Of a stretch of DNA of 64,000 nucleotides, positions 1 through 11,851 are shown one piece after another. The notes below the pieces were generated by a model, which saw nothing but the letters and a program-made list of their open reading frames with translations, did no database searches and was not told the origin of the DNA. Position numbers and translations under genes: made by a program. The DNA is from Certhia americana (taxonomy: Eukaryota; Chordata; Aves; Passeriformes; Certhiidae), in assembly GCA_018697195.1 (NCBI GenBank), contig CM031858.1:75327001-75391000 (forward strand). The letters run 5' to 3'. Numbering within the stretch: the first letter of the stretch is position 1; the number at the start of each line of letters is the position of its first letter.

Positions 1-2240
1 CTCATAATTGAGTAGTTTAGGCTTAAAAGACTGTGAAAGCACAACTCTGTACTCCATTTTTGCTCTGTTAACTTAGCATGTAGAAGCACTCATGCTCCGT
101 GAGGCTGTAAAGTAGATAAGAAATAATAAAAGAATTCTGTCTTTGCACTTTTAATCCTGACCCTGAGAAGAACCACATAAAGCCAAGGGGTTTGCCTCAG
201 AAAACTAAATTGAGCTTTTTTAGACAGTTTTTATGTCTCCTCCTCTGCAATCTGGTCCTTCAGTTACTGGCTTCCATTCTTAGAATGTAGGAGGATGAAT
301 TTAAAAGCCTCATTAAAATAACTAAATTAACCTCCCAAGTTTAAGAGTAGTTTTGACATCCAAAATGATTTGAACTCCATGGAATTTATCCAGATGTTGA
401 ATTGTGGATTCCAGGCAACATTTTTCTTCCAAATTTTGTGTTTAATGTTATTCTCCTAAATATGTACTTAAAGGTCAAGAGTAAGTTGCCCTTTTGTCTC
501 ACCAAAACATAAGGAAAAAAACTGGATGTTTTGATCTAAAGGCAGATACTGTACTTCTGATATTCTTGCTGTTACTTATTTAGTAGCTTGATGTCAGGAA
601 TGTGCAGCCCCAGCCACACCTGACACCTGTGGTGCAAGGTTGCAGTGGTACAAGAGCTGAGCCAGCTTATTCCAACTGGGGACTATGTCTCCTACTACTA
701 AAATTATTTCTTGGCAGCTCTGCATTAGTGTAAAACTTGGGAATTTTCTTTTTTTCCTTCTTTTTTCTTTTTTTGGGGGGAGCAGTGTCACTGAATAAAT
801 GCTGAAGAAAGCAAGACTCAGAGATAAAGCAATTTCTTTTTCTTTTGTCTAACCTCTTTGATTACAGAGGTCAGTATCCAAGGGTCAGATCAGATCACCT
901 AGCCTGTTGGGTAGGTTTACACAAGAGACAGTGCAGTCCAATGTCTGCATTGTTTTTAAGCTGCTGCTGCCAAGCAGATTGCCATTTAAATTCAGGCTGT
1001 CAGCTGCTGCTACTGACTACTGTCATTAATACCATGGCTTTGAGCACTGTTTCACTGTTGCAAATGTTTCTTAAATTAGCTTTTCTCCCTTCTGCTGTGT
1101 TCCTTTAAAAACAGCACCAGTGGGTCTTTATTGGGAGCTTTGAGAGCAACTGGCCTCCACGGCATTTATTAGTGGCAGGAAACAGCAGAGTTTTGTGGGC
1201 TCCGACAGAGAAGTTAAATAGCTTCAAACATTTTCTATCAGCTTAAAGCAGTGTGCTCAATGGTGCAAGCACACGCTTTGCTTCTTTTGCCTTGGAATCA
1301 CCCTGGGACATCCACTCTGAAAGCAGATTTGAATGAGCTTGAAAATTCAAGATAGGCTTCATTGCCAATCTGTCAACAGACCCTAAAAAGAATAAAAAAA
1401 AAAAAAGTAGAATAAAATGACAACTCAGAAAAGGAAACTGCTTGGCACATTACATGCCCCTCTTTGTCTCTTCTGACAGTCTATTATCAATATTTATATT
1501 CAGTGGGGTAAACCTGGCCAAATTAGAGACATAAGAGAGCACTGCTGAAATCAAAATTCTGTCACAAATCACAGTTGGTCTTGACTTTTGTTTCATTAAA
1601 AATTTAATTGGAACCAAACTGTGCAGTCACAAACCTCATCAGTGCTTCCTGTTCACAACACTAAAGAATCAGATGCTCAAACATAGCAAATTAGTGAAGA
1701 GCATGTTTACACTCTGCTCCCTTATTATTGAAAATGATTATTTGATAAACAAAGAGGTGCAGCCAGGAAGAAGCCAGCATGTGTTGACAGAATTAGCAGG
1801 CCTTGGTGACTGCACCTACTACCTCTGTGTGGATCAAGAATGGTACTTCAATAAGTAGTCTTGAAGAACTGATAAATAAAAGAGCATCCAGCTGCCTCTG
1901 AGCTCTGAATTAACCTCAGGGCAGAAATGGTAGGGGGATCTGACTCCATGCAGTACCGGCAGTGCTGCCCTAAACCAGCAAGCTTTCTTACCAGCATGAA
2001 AGGGAAACTTGTTTGCAATACACAGGAAGAGCTCAGGGGACAACAGCCTGTTGCAGACAGGATCTTTACTGCATTCGTGGTGTGCTTCTCACACAGAATC
2101 AATCCCAGGTAGAGCAGATGTTCCTGTGTAGGAAGCTATACAATACCACCATAACCTTCCCATTTTAAAGCTTACCCAGTCCATCCATTCTGTGTGGCTG
2201 CCCAGTGAAAATTAAACTGAGAACAATGTGGTTTGTTTGC
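1..2240. other. AT-rich unique sequence, no gene seen
   Basis: No recognisable exon, RNA gene or transposon. Open frames are short (under 90 codons) and overlap on both strands, as expected by chance. The only simple sequence is a 13-A run at 1394-1406. Confidence 0.6.
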
Positions 2241-2257
2241 TTTTTTTTTTTTTTTTT
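2241..2257. repeat. Poly-T run (17 T)
   Basis: An uninterrupted T17 homopolymer in AT-rich sequence. It could be the antisense A-tail of an old retrocopy, but no matching body is recognisable beside it. Confidence 0.85.
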
Positions 2258-3560
2258 AAATTTCTGGGGCTTTAAAAGATCAGGCTTTTCCTTGGGAATG
2301 AAGGTATTGCTGAGAGTCCAACAAGCTTTTAAATGGTTTAATTTCAAACAGCTTGCAGCTGCAAGACAGAATAAGAAAAATTTCTTAGGAAGGTAATAAA
2401 TACCAAGAGTTCAAGAACAACAGAACAAATCTACATTTCTGTAAATGGCTTTTTAGCTGAGATCAGGACCTGTATGAGAAATTGAAACTCAGGCAGGCAA
2501 AACTTAAACATACATGGTTAAATAAAATAAGGGAAGAATAACAGTAACATATAGTCATCTGTGGAATTACTAATGGAGAATTCATTGGATTATGTATTTT
2601 TAACAAGAAAATGTTAATTTATAGGGATTAAAAATAATTACAACCCTGCTAGTTTTATTGCTAGTGGGATTGCCATGAAATGGCATTTTTTTAGTTGTAC
2701 ACTAAAAAATATACTTAAGGTTCTTGGAAGGTCTTTTGTATTTGATTGAGAAGCCCTTAAATCTGCTTAATTGTGTCTGCTGAATCACACAGGGAATAGA
2801 TTTAAACCCAGAGATAGTGGGAAGCAATTGCAATTTATGTGGTTTCTATGTCCTCTTAAATAGGATTCAAATTATTTTAGTAATCCCTGCCTGCAGTTTG
2901 TACTTCAACTACCCCTGCATCAGAGCACACACACACAGACTGCCTGCTGGGAAGCCCAGTCAGAGCCACAGGTGTTTCCTTCTGGCCATATGGCACAGAT
3001 GTCTCCATACTGATGTGTTCCCAGGCTCCAGCTCTATCCCCTTGCCCTTATTGCTTGGTCTGAACAGGTGCTACTCTTCCACTCTCCTCTATCACTCTGT
3101 AAGTCTTTGGGAAAACCTGGTTTTGGTGTTCTTTAAATAATTAATTCATCTAATTCTATAAAAATGGTTTAATTAAGTCACCTCAGACCCACCCAGCCAG
3201 CCAGCTTTTAACCATTTTATAGCTTTTATATTTTTCTTGTTTCAGAATCAGTGGTTTTATCGTCATTTAATTATTGATTACTTCAATAACACCTGCATTG
3301 GCAAGAATGTTCTATTACTCAATGCACTGGCTACAACACTTACTTTTACTTTTCTTTAGAGATTCCAGAACTATTATGAGAGAAGTGATCTGAGTCTGGC
3401 CATACAGGGTACTTCTCTAATAAAACAAATCAGTGGGACTGGAAATGCTTTTATCCTGATGAAAACAAGAGGTAACTATACTGGAGAAGTATCATGTCTG
3501 TTTTCCTACCATGAGGCAGCTTCAGCTTTACCCTATTCATGTGTTTCACAGCCCATCATT
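2258..3560. other. Unique noncoding sequence
   Basis: AT-rich overall, with a somewhat less AT-rich stretch at about 2880-3090. A 107-codon open frame at 2817-3140 (plus) shows no domain or residue pattern that I recognise and is treated as chance. A short CA stretch lies near 2926-2938. Confidence 0.55.
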
Positions 3561-3615
3561 GGGGTGTATGTGTGGTGGGGGTGTGTGAGGGTGCATGTGT
3601 GTGTGTTTGTGTGTG
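3561..3615. repeat. Interrupted (GT)n tract
   Basis: About 55 bp made almost only of G and T, with broken GT dinucleotides interrupted by GGGG, A and C. It looks like a degenerate microsatellite. Confidence 0.8.
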
Positions 3616-3964
3616 AAATATATTCTAAAAGACGGTTTAGAAGCATAGCTACATTTTATTGCACAAAATGCAGTAATTTAGGTTAAGTAATTTAGCCTTT
3701 GAATCCACAAAAAATTCTTGCACTTGCAAAACAAAACTGAAGGTCTGTCTTCCAATTGTTCTGTACAATTAAAGTCTTATGCAGCCAGGACATTGCCCAA
3801 AGTACTAATTACATGTTTCACACTCAGCTCATCTGTTCGCATCTGTGATGTTATTGCTGCTCGAGGTACAGTGAACAAAACTAAATTACTGTGTACATCA
3901 TAAAAAAGCAAATACGATCATGTAACACCTTTATATTCTCCTACTTCACAAACAGATCAAAGTT
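3616..3964. other. Unique noncoding sequence
   Basis: AT-rich sequence between the GT tract and the CpG-dense patch. No gene, splice-site pair or transposon was recognised. Confidence 0.5.
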
Positions 3965-4320
3965 GTGTGCATTGGGCCGAGGTGTCCCGTTGGTGTGTGC
4001 AGTGCCGGGGCTGTGCCGGGTGTGCCGGTCCCGGCCCCAGGCGGTGCCAGCGGCTGCAGCGGCCCCAGCGCAGGGCACGGCTGAGCCCCTCAGCCACGGG
4101 CGGGCGGGAGAGAGCCCCGGGGAAAGCCTGGGCAAGGGAGGGCAAAACGCTGCCCGGCAGCCAGGGCTGAGCCAGGGGAACCGAGCGAGAGACAGCCCTG
4201 CGAGCCCCGAGGGGACAGCGGGAGCAGGCCCGGGGGCAGCGCAGAGCCGGCACGGAGGGCCCTGCGGACACAGGGACACAGCCCGGCGGGGCAGCTTTCG
4301 ACACCATTTCTCAGAGGAGC
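3965..4320. other. CpG-dense, GC-rich patch, identity unknown
   Basis: About 350 bp with very high G+C and roughly thirty CpG dinucleotides, in sharp contrast to the AT-rich flanks. Open frames cover it on both strands (for example 158 codons plus, 140 codons minus) but they are Ala/Pro/Arg/Gly-rich and follow base composition. Without methylation decay the CpGs suggest either a CpG-island promoter or a recently inserted GC-rich repeat such as an LTR. I saw no target-site duplication or TG...CA ends. It directly precedes the 5'-truncated CR1 at 4365. No function is assigned. Confidence 0.6.
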
Positions 4321-4364
4321 CTTCTGGCCACAATGTCAGCACATGGCTGCATAAACACTTCATG

Positions 4365-5372
4365 TGATGGCTGTGCTCACGGGTCAGGCACAGAGGGTTG
4401 TAAGGAATGGGGTCACATCAGCTGGTGACCTGACAATAGTGGGGTTCCATTACCGGGGCTTCATCCTTAGGTCTGTGCTCTTCAACATACTTACAAATTA
4501 TTTGGATGCAGAACTGAAGGGGATTCGGAGCAAGTTCACAGATAATACAAAATTTGGAGGAGCTGTTGACTCCCTGCAGAGACACCTCAACAAATCAGAG
4601 GACTGGGCAATCACCAGCCATATGAAGATTAACAAAGACAAGTGCTAGAGTCTGCACCCAGATGGGAAAATCCTGGATGTACAGACAGATCAGAAAATGA
4701 AATGCTGGAAAGCAGTGCAACTGAATGGGACCTGGGGTATGGGTCATTGGGAAGTTAGACATGAGCCAGCAGTGCCCTGGCAGCCAGGAGGGCCAACCCT
4801 GTCCTGGGGGACATCAGGCACAGCATGGCCAGTCAGGCAAGGGAGGAGATTGTCCTGCTCTGCCCTGAGCTGGGGCAGCTTCACCTCCAGTGCTGGGGCA
4901 GCTTTGGATACAATATGAGAAAGACATTAAGCTCTTAGAGAACACCAAAGGAGGGCCATGAGGATGTTAAAGGGTTTTGAAGGGAAGCTGTATGAAGATT
5001 GGCTGAGTTACTTGGTCTGTTCAGCCTGGAGGAGTCTGCGACTCCCTCCTGGTGGGAAGAGGAGGGGCAGAGATGTTCTTTTTGTGTTGACCAATGGCAG
5101 GATCTGAGGCAATGGCCTGAGTTTGTGTCAGGGGAGTTTTAACCTGGATTTTAGAAAAAGGTTCTTCCCCCAGAGGGTGTTTGGGCACTGGAACAGCTCC
5201 CCAGGGAAGCAGTCACAGCACCAAGACTGACAGAGTTCAACAAGTATTTGGGAAATGCTGTCATGTTAGGGACATGGTGTGGCTCTTGGGGATGGTGCTG
5301 TGCAGGGCCAGGAGTTGCACTCAGTAATCCTTCTGTGTCCCTTCCAACTCAACAAATGATTCCATGATTTTT
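4365..5372 (+). mobile_element. CR1 LINE, 5'-truncated copy
   Basis: A plus-strand CR1 of about 1 kb. Its left part is the middle of ORF2 (reverse transcriptase). It continues through the ORF2 C-terminal region (phrases such as CAGCCAGGAGGGCCAACCCT and TCTGTTCAGCCTGGAGGAG), then the 3' UTR, and ends in TCCCTTCCAACTC followed by a decayed ATTCCATGATT tail. CR1 copies are normally 5'-truncated and lack target duplications, as here. The tail type is shared with the copies at 26978, 45385 and 59905. Frameshifts and stops make it inactive. The left boundary is approximate because it abuts the CpG-dense patch. Confidence 0.95.
4448..4648 (+). pseudogene. CR1 ORF2 reverse transcriptase remnant
   Basis: The translation shows SVLFNILTNYLD, then SKFTDNTKFGGAVD, then EDWAITSHMKINKDKC. 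In CR1 reverse transcriptase this is the segment VLFNIFINDLD, FADDTK, and the following helix ending KFNKxKC. The catalytic FADD motif has become FTDN, so the second catalytic aspartate is lost, and a stop follows KC at 4646-4648. The frame is a dead fragment of the palm domain, with no initiator of its own. Confidence 0.85.
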
Positions 5373-5556
5373 TGGTCTCAACCCATGAGTTTTTTAATGT
5401 TTTTGTTTGTATGTTTGTTTGTTTGGTTTTTTCCCCATGTCCTGTTGAAGACAATGAGTAAGAGTAACGGAATGGGTGTGTGGCAGCCAATCAAGGTTCA
5501 CCCATAACCTTAACTTAAGAACATTAAGTCTAAACATTTCTTTTAAATGCTTCACT
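5373..5556. other. T/G-rich stretch and short unique sequence
   Basis: A T-rich tract with TTTG repeats lies at 5390-5432, just beyond the CR1 3' end. The remainder is unique noncoding sequence. Confidence 0.6.
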
Positions 5557-5662
5557 TAAAACAAACAAACAAACAAACATGCAAACACAGACAAAACAAA
5601 AACAAACAAAACCCACAAACACCCCCCCACAAAAAAAAACAAAAACCAAACAAAACCCCCCT
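5557..5662. repeat. A/C-rich low-complexity tract
   Basis: Built from AAAC repeats, A runs and a C7 run, with almost no G or T. It is a typical degenerate simple repeat. No coding signal is present. Confidence 0.9.
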
Positions 5663-7319
5663 AAAATACTGAGAACTATGCAGCATGTCAAATCTTGAGG
5701 TGGTGACAGCTACAAAATGATAAGTTTTAATTTTTTTCTTAGTAAATGGAATATTATTTTGTTTGAAATCATTCTTCTTTGAAGAACTGATTTCTTCCCT
5801 GTCTAGTCAAGTCTCTTTAAGGAGAAGTAGGATGGAGTTAATCCGCCTTACTCCAACATGGGAATATCCAAGTGTTGTAAATTAAGGGATTCCAAAGCTT
5901 AGCATATCTAGAATTTGAATGCTTTAAAAGACATCTTAATCACTATTGATATTTGAATGAAGTCTCTAAATTATCTCCTCACCGACTTTATCCAGTTAGG
6001 TGAGCTATCATTAGATGAGGAAAACATTTTTCAGAAATACTATGGTGCTAAACTCATAAAGCTATAATTTTACATTTTTAAACTTTCCACTCAGAAAACT
6101 GCATTCAATCCAAGTTTACAGGGTTCACTTATTTCCACACAGTTTTGTAATGATCATACTCCTTGAATAACGGATGTTTTACTGCCATTCCAAATGAAAG
6201 GGGAATTGTTCCCTGTTTTCATTAATTGCGTTGCTATAGCAGAAACTTGGTTTACTATTCTTTTATGCCCATCAGCTTAATAGAATATTAAATAGTTATT
6301 GACTTTGGAAGAGGTGAACCATCATGATTTATTGAACTGAGAGGTAAATATTCATCAAGCAACTACAATTAAGCTTCTGCTTGTGCTCTTCATTTACAGA
6401 AAATGTAGGTGGTAAAAAGAGGCTTGTGAAATGTGAAAATAACTACATCATTAAAGCCCAATTACCAACTGATCTAAAGAGGATCTGAAGAACTATAATT
6501 TGTAAGTCAACACAACAAAACTGACTTTTAACAAAAACAATAATAAAAAAGCACAAAATATTTTCTTTCCATCTTTTCTGATCATTTACTTGTAATTTCT
6601 GACAGGCCTAAGGATTATAAGGAAAATGGTGAAAATCCTCTTAAAATATCAAGATACTGTTTAACGTTATTAAGCTGAAGCAACAAATTATTTCAAAGTT
6701 GGCATCTTAAACTTTGCAGTTTTGTTGGTTGGCATTTTTCTATCACTCCTAAATCATTAAATGAGAAACTGCCAACACTTGTTTCTGTTTTACAACTCCA
6801 CGAAAGTACAGAAATGATATATCACACTGTTTTCCTCTTCCCTATGCATGTGTTCAGAAATGAGCAATGCTGTTGGAGACTTTGGATGCAAGAGAGGTAA
6901 TTGTCTACTAATTTAGATTTAAACTAAAACTGGAACATTATCTGGAACATAACTGCAACCATCACCCTTTTTGATTACAGAGAATGATTTGTCAACACAT
7001 CTACAGAGCTAATGTTAAGTGTGATTTGAACTGAAAGAGACTGATTCAAATCTTGCTATAAATCCTTTACATAATTATAAGCTTAATGAAAGGATGAGTG
7101 TAAAGGAAACAATATTAGTCATTTACAAGAAATTTGTGACTCATTTTAGTGCTTATCATGTTGCTACAGAAATGCAGAAAGTAATTTAACCTATACAAAA
7201 GAAAACCCCAAAACAAACCAACAAAAACTAAGGAATGAGGCTGGTAGGAGTTTTCCTTTGGCTATACCAGAGATCAGGTATGCCCCAATCTATGTCCTAA
7301 TTCTGTAAATGTGTGATAC
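5663..7319. other. AT-rich unique sequence
   Basis: No open frame of note, no transposon and no simple repeat longer than about 15 bp. The stretch around 6200-6420 is not repetitive and could be a conserved noncoding element, but only an alignment could show that. Confidence 0.5.
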
Positions 7320-8170
7320 ACAGTGGACAACTGTTATGCCTCAGTTCCCTTTTACAGGAAGGTCGTTTGATTCATTCTGGGTGGTGCATGGGAGAAACAA
7401 CAAAATTCTCAGAAATTCTCAATCAATAAATCAACAAAGATTTACTTTTGAGCTTTAGACTATTAAGGTGGAATAAATTACTTGGAAAATTTTAAAACAA
7501 CATCCCGACAATGTAAAAGACTTCACAAATTTTAACTAAGCAAGCTTAAACTTAGACAACTTTAATTAATCCAGACACAACAAAACACTTACTAAGGCAC
7601 TGACAAAATTTTTTAGTCTTGCTTACATATACTTGGAGAAGTTAGGAGAAGAAAGAGGGAAAGAAAGAGAAAGAAAGAATAAGAGTAGAAAGACAAGATT
7701 CAATTGCTGCACTTTAGATATTCATTGGTGGAAGTGATGGTTGCAGTCTTGAGCCATTGTGTGTTTGGAAGCCCACAAAACACAAAGTTGAGTGTGTTAG
7801 TATGCGTTTAGGTTAACATAGGAACATCCAGGGGATGTTGCAACACTGTTATTGGATCATGTGCAGTCCTCTGAGGTGGAAGGCCTCAGAAAGGAGTCTG
7901 GAGGGCTTTTGACCCCTTCTAAGACATGACAATCTCTCTCACATCAGCTCAGTGGAGCTGAGGCAATCATGCCCCATCAGAAGGGGTGAACACCTTCAAT
8001 GTCCCAGTATCTTCCCTGGGTGGGGGAGTTTACAACTGAGCCAGTTGGATAAAGGAGGACATTGGCATGATGAAAAGTACTTTTCCACCTCCACAGTGTC
8101 TGCTTCTTATCGCCCTCCTCCTTTGTCTGACTCAAACCCCAGCTTGTTGTTAAATAAATGTTGGTTTGTC
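7320..8170 (-). mobile_element. Possible decayed LTR (low confidence)
   Basis: Read on the minus strand, 7350-7450 looks like the end of a retroviral LTR: an ATAAA-type signal region, a T-rich stretch, then CTCCCATGCACCACCC and an AACGACCTTCCTG-like end. The base composition also changes relative to the flanks. I could not find matching TG/CA ends, a TATA box at the right spacing or a target-site duplication. It could instead be unique sequence. Confidence 0.25.
7634..7692. repeat. Purine-rich (GAAA)n-like tract
   Basis: About 58 bp nearly all A and G on the plus strand, with repeated AAAGAAAGAG units and a few T or C interruptions. It is a degenerate microsatellite. Confidence 0.8.
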
Positions 8171-11100
8171 ATGGTTATCCTCTGGTGACCACACCCTCTG
8201 CACCCAGGCTATTCCCTTGCACACTGTCAGTACAACACTTGTTGTTTTTACAAATGGCAGATTGAGTTATTCACCACTAACATCTCAGTCTCACAGCCAC
8301 ACAATAGCTTACTTCCTGCCTGTGCACAATTTTTCCTCCGAAAGTTGGGAGCTGTACTTAGCACAGTTCCAAAATAAAGTTGAAACCAATCTGGTGCTCG
8401 GAGGTACTCTTGAGTCCTTTTCTGAAGCAGGCAGTGTTTTCTCAGGTCAGAATATTTTTTTTTACCACATAAAGAAATGGCAGCTACTGTTTCTTCTATC
8501 ATGAGAATTATTACGTCCGTGGACACACTTTGCCACTGAGCAAAGTGTCGCAGGTTGTGAGCTTCAAATCAGGTAAATCACCTACTGTTTTCTTTTTTTG
8601 CTTCTGAAATTTCATTGAATCACAACATTGATTATTTTAAGCAGAAGAAAACACAAGCATGAATTCTGTTATTATCATTCCTCTGACACTTCATTTTAAT
8701 TATCTGATTCTGCATGTTTCATTAAAAGAATGGAAATGTTGTTGATATTCCTATGACAGTAATGACTTTATGGCACATTAATGCTAGAGTGTAATGCAAT
8801 TCCTGGTATGGAAAATGTATACGTCAAGTGCTTATATAATAAAATTGTTTCATTTTGGACATAATCATACATTTTAAACACACTTAGAATGTGCAGATGC
8901 ATAATATATAACTTTATAGTGTTTGTGCAAATGTTCTATGCCATGCTTAGAGGTTCACACATACTAAGTGATAATCTTGCTTTAATGAGAAAAAAACATT
9001 TGTGGAAGATTTTTGAGCTAGATAATTACGAAGATGTGTACCCTGTCAAGACCAGGTTGTTTGTTTTCCACAAAAGAGCAAGACAGGAAGTCATATTTTT
9101 AGAGTATTTTATTTGAAGATGTAATTAAATGACCTTTCCTAAATATGTCCTTTTACACTTCAAAGAAAGTTTTCCACTCCCAGTTGCTACAAAGTTCTAG
9201 GCCTGTGCATAATGTTTTGTCTCTGACTTAGAGGAGAAAAATAACCCCAACAATAGAAAAAAAGGAAGGAAAATACCTGACAACAACAACAAAGAAAAAC
9301 CAAAACCACACCTCCCTCCATGGGGAATCCTGATATCCTGGCCACTGTACCCACATGAGCCTTATGTTAGTACTCATGGGAGCTACCCACGCAGGGAATA
9401 CAGTAGAAATCTTTCTGAGAAAAACACTGCTCAGAAATTATTTGCTACACCTGCTCAAATAGTCCACACAAGTAATTAAACTTTAGTACCAGCCAGTTCT
9501 ACCCTCCCTGAACCTGCAATTCTCAGAAACTGCAGAAGAAATTAATTTATTTGCATAAAAAAGGGGGACAATAGTTAGCTAAATACAAGAACAAATAACT
9601 GCTCTTGTATTCCTTTGCTGCAGTGCAAATATTAAGATGAGTTTAAAATATTAAGATGAGTTATCTGTCCCCTGGTGACATCCATATTCTCAGGCTTTAT
9701 TGAAAGGAGTCTGTAAGTGTGTGATTCTTCTGCTGATCCATTGCTGCAATTTTATGATATGACAGTCACCTCTCCATTGCTAGGTGGTACTGTGGGCTGT
9801 GAAGGGACATCCAGGCATTTAATGCTTGTAATTTCCACATGATTAAATAAATAGCACCTCGAGATCAAGTACAAATAGTACTTTACATTAAATAGTGGAA
9901 CTGAGCAGAAGCCTTTCAATGGAATTCTGCTAAATTTAATACAGTGTAAAAGAAATTGTCCTTACTCCCCCTCAAGTCACAGAGAATAGATCATTTGCAT
10001 TCCACTGATGTAGCTTTTGCATAATGACAAAAATGCACCTATTCAAGGCTAGTTCAAAATATATAGTGTGGATACCTAAAGAAGCTGGGTTTATATGTAA
10101 TTATATTGGATATGGTATTTTATCTTGGGTAGTATGAAACAGAACATTGTACGTCTCTAAATACACTATGATTATTTGTGACCCAAAACTCACATGTTTT
10201 TGATTTTGTCTTAAATTCCCCTGTATTCCTTCTTTTTAATTTTTTTTTCATTTTTTAAATCAAAATAGTGCCAGTTGTAGCACTTTAGATGGCAGCCTCT
10301 TTTGCATCTCCTCAATGATAATTGCTTTACTAATCCTCATGCATTTAATGATCAGAGTTCTTTTTTGATGTATTTTAATTTATCATGATTCAAAATATGA
10401 TACTCATAAATTATAAGATAAAAAATTTAAAAAAAACACAAAGCAGTGCTAGCTGTACAAGAAATGCATTATAAACTTTCTAAGACTAGAGACTGAACAG
10501 GAGAAATGTTGAAGATTACATGACACATGAAAAAAACCGCCTTTATTTAATCAATTTATCTTGGATCTGATTGTTTTCAAAAGTTTGGGGTTTTTTTCTG
10601 AAAGTAAGTATGAATTTTAAATTGTTGTATTCATATTTTACTAGATATGTTACCTTTTGCTGTTGTTAAAAATAACATATGGAAGACCTACTTGCAGCTG
10701 TATTATTTGTCAATATTATAGTGACAAAGACAAAATCAAGCATCTTAATAGGTGCAAGGATACACAATTACTAAATATGTAGATCCTAAATAGTAAAATT
10801 TAATAATAAATTTAATTAGTTTTTTAATTTCATTCCCCACTTCAAAATTGAGTGGGCACTTTTTTCTGAAGATATCATCACTATGCTTTCACAGACAAAC
10901 CAGGTATTTTAAGGACAAGTCCTTCAAAAGTTTACATGAATTGGTAGGTCTTAAGGTTCCCACAGAAAGCTATTAAGACTTACGTTGCTCTTTTCATCGT
11001 ATCCGTACATCTTCTTACATATAGCACAAATAATACTTTTTTTTTGCTTATCCTTTTCTCTTTCTGGCCAAAGCTGAGAATAAGTTGGGACAATTAGGTT

Positions 11101-11419
11101 CTGGCTTGATCGGCATACTTCTCTGCCTTCAGTTTTGTAGTACCTGAAATTTTCTATTATACCAGCTGTGTCAGGATACTGTCTGCTCTATAAGCACAGG
11201 TACAAAAAGTTGGAAATTCTGATCTCATTTTCTGTCAGATCTTTTCAGATCTTTTATTTTTTAAGATTCGGGTTGGTTCTTCAGTTTTATATTTGATATA
11301 TTTTATATATCTTTTGTTTTATATTCGTCAAATTCTTCCTTTTTTTTTTTTTTTCCCTCATTTGTTGGTTGCTTGATTGTTTTTTGATTTTTTTTGGTGT
11401 CGTTGTTATTTCTGAGAAG
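8171..11419. other. AT-rich unique sequence
   Basis: No gene recognised. Frames at 8166-8504 (plus) and 8248-8526 (minus) overlap antiparallel and show no domain. There is a partial duplication of ATATTAAGATGAGTT at about 9630-9662. Two exact ATTTGCAT octamers lie at 9549-9556 and 9993-10000. A 15-T run is at 11340-11354. Confidence 0.5.
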
Positions 11420-11851
11420 TCATAGAATCATAGAAAGATTTGGATTGGAAGGGATCCTAAAGATCATCTAGTTCCAGCCCCCCTTGGGGGGAACACCTTC
11501 CACTTACTCCAGGTTGCTCAGAGCTCCATCCAATCATGCCCTGAACACTTCCAGGGATGGGCCATGCACAACTTCTCTGGACAATCTGCTCCAGGGCCTC
11601 ACTACCCTTAGAGCAACTAATTTCTTCCTAATATCTAATCTAAACCTATCCTCTTTCAATCTTATTCCCCTTTTTCCTATCACTACATTCCCTTATAAAA
11701 AGTCCCTCACCAGCTTTCCTGTAGTTTCCCTTCAGGTACTGGAAGGCTGCTATGAGGTCTCTGCAGAACATTTTCTCCAGCTCTTTTAGCCAGTCTTCAT
11801 AGAAGAGGTGCTCCAGCCCTCTGATTCTCTTCCTGATTCTCCTTCCTCCTG
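11420..11851 (-). mobile_element. CR1 LINE 3' end
   Basis: Minus-strand copy whose 3' terminus is at the left: TCATAGAATCATAGAAAG, then GGATTGGAAGGGATCC and AGATCATCTAGTTCCAGCCC. These are the reverse complement of the avian CR1 3' UTR and its ATTCTATGA octamer tail. The copy extends through the CCAGGGCCTC and TTCCTAATATCTAATCTAAA segments and ends in the last codons of ORF2 near 11850. Its tail type differs from the copies at 4365, 26978, 45385 and 59905. The 5' end is truncated. Confidence 0.97.

Noticed and set aside
3891..4367. 158-codon plus frame and 140-codon minus frame over the CpG-dense patch
   Set aside because: Both strands are open because the DNA is GC-rich and poor in TA-containing stops; residues are Ala/Pro/Arg/Gly-biased and no domain is seen.
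11484..11789. 101-codon plus frame
   Set aside because: It is antisense to the CR1 copy at 11420-11851.
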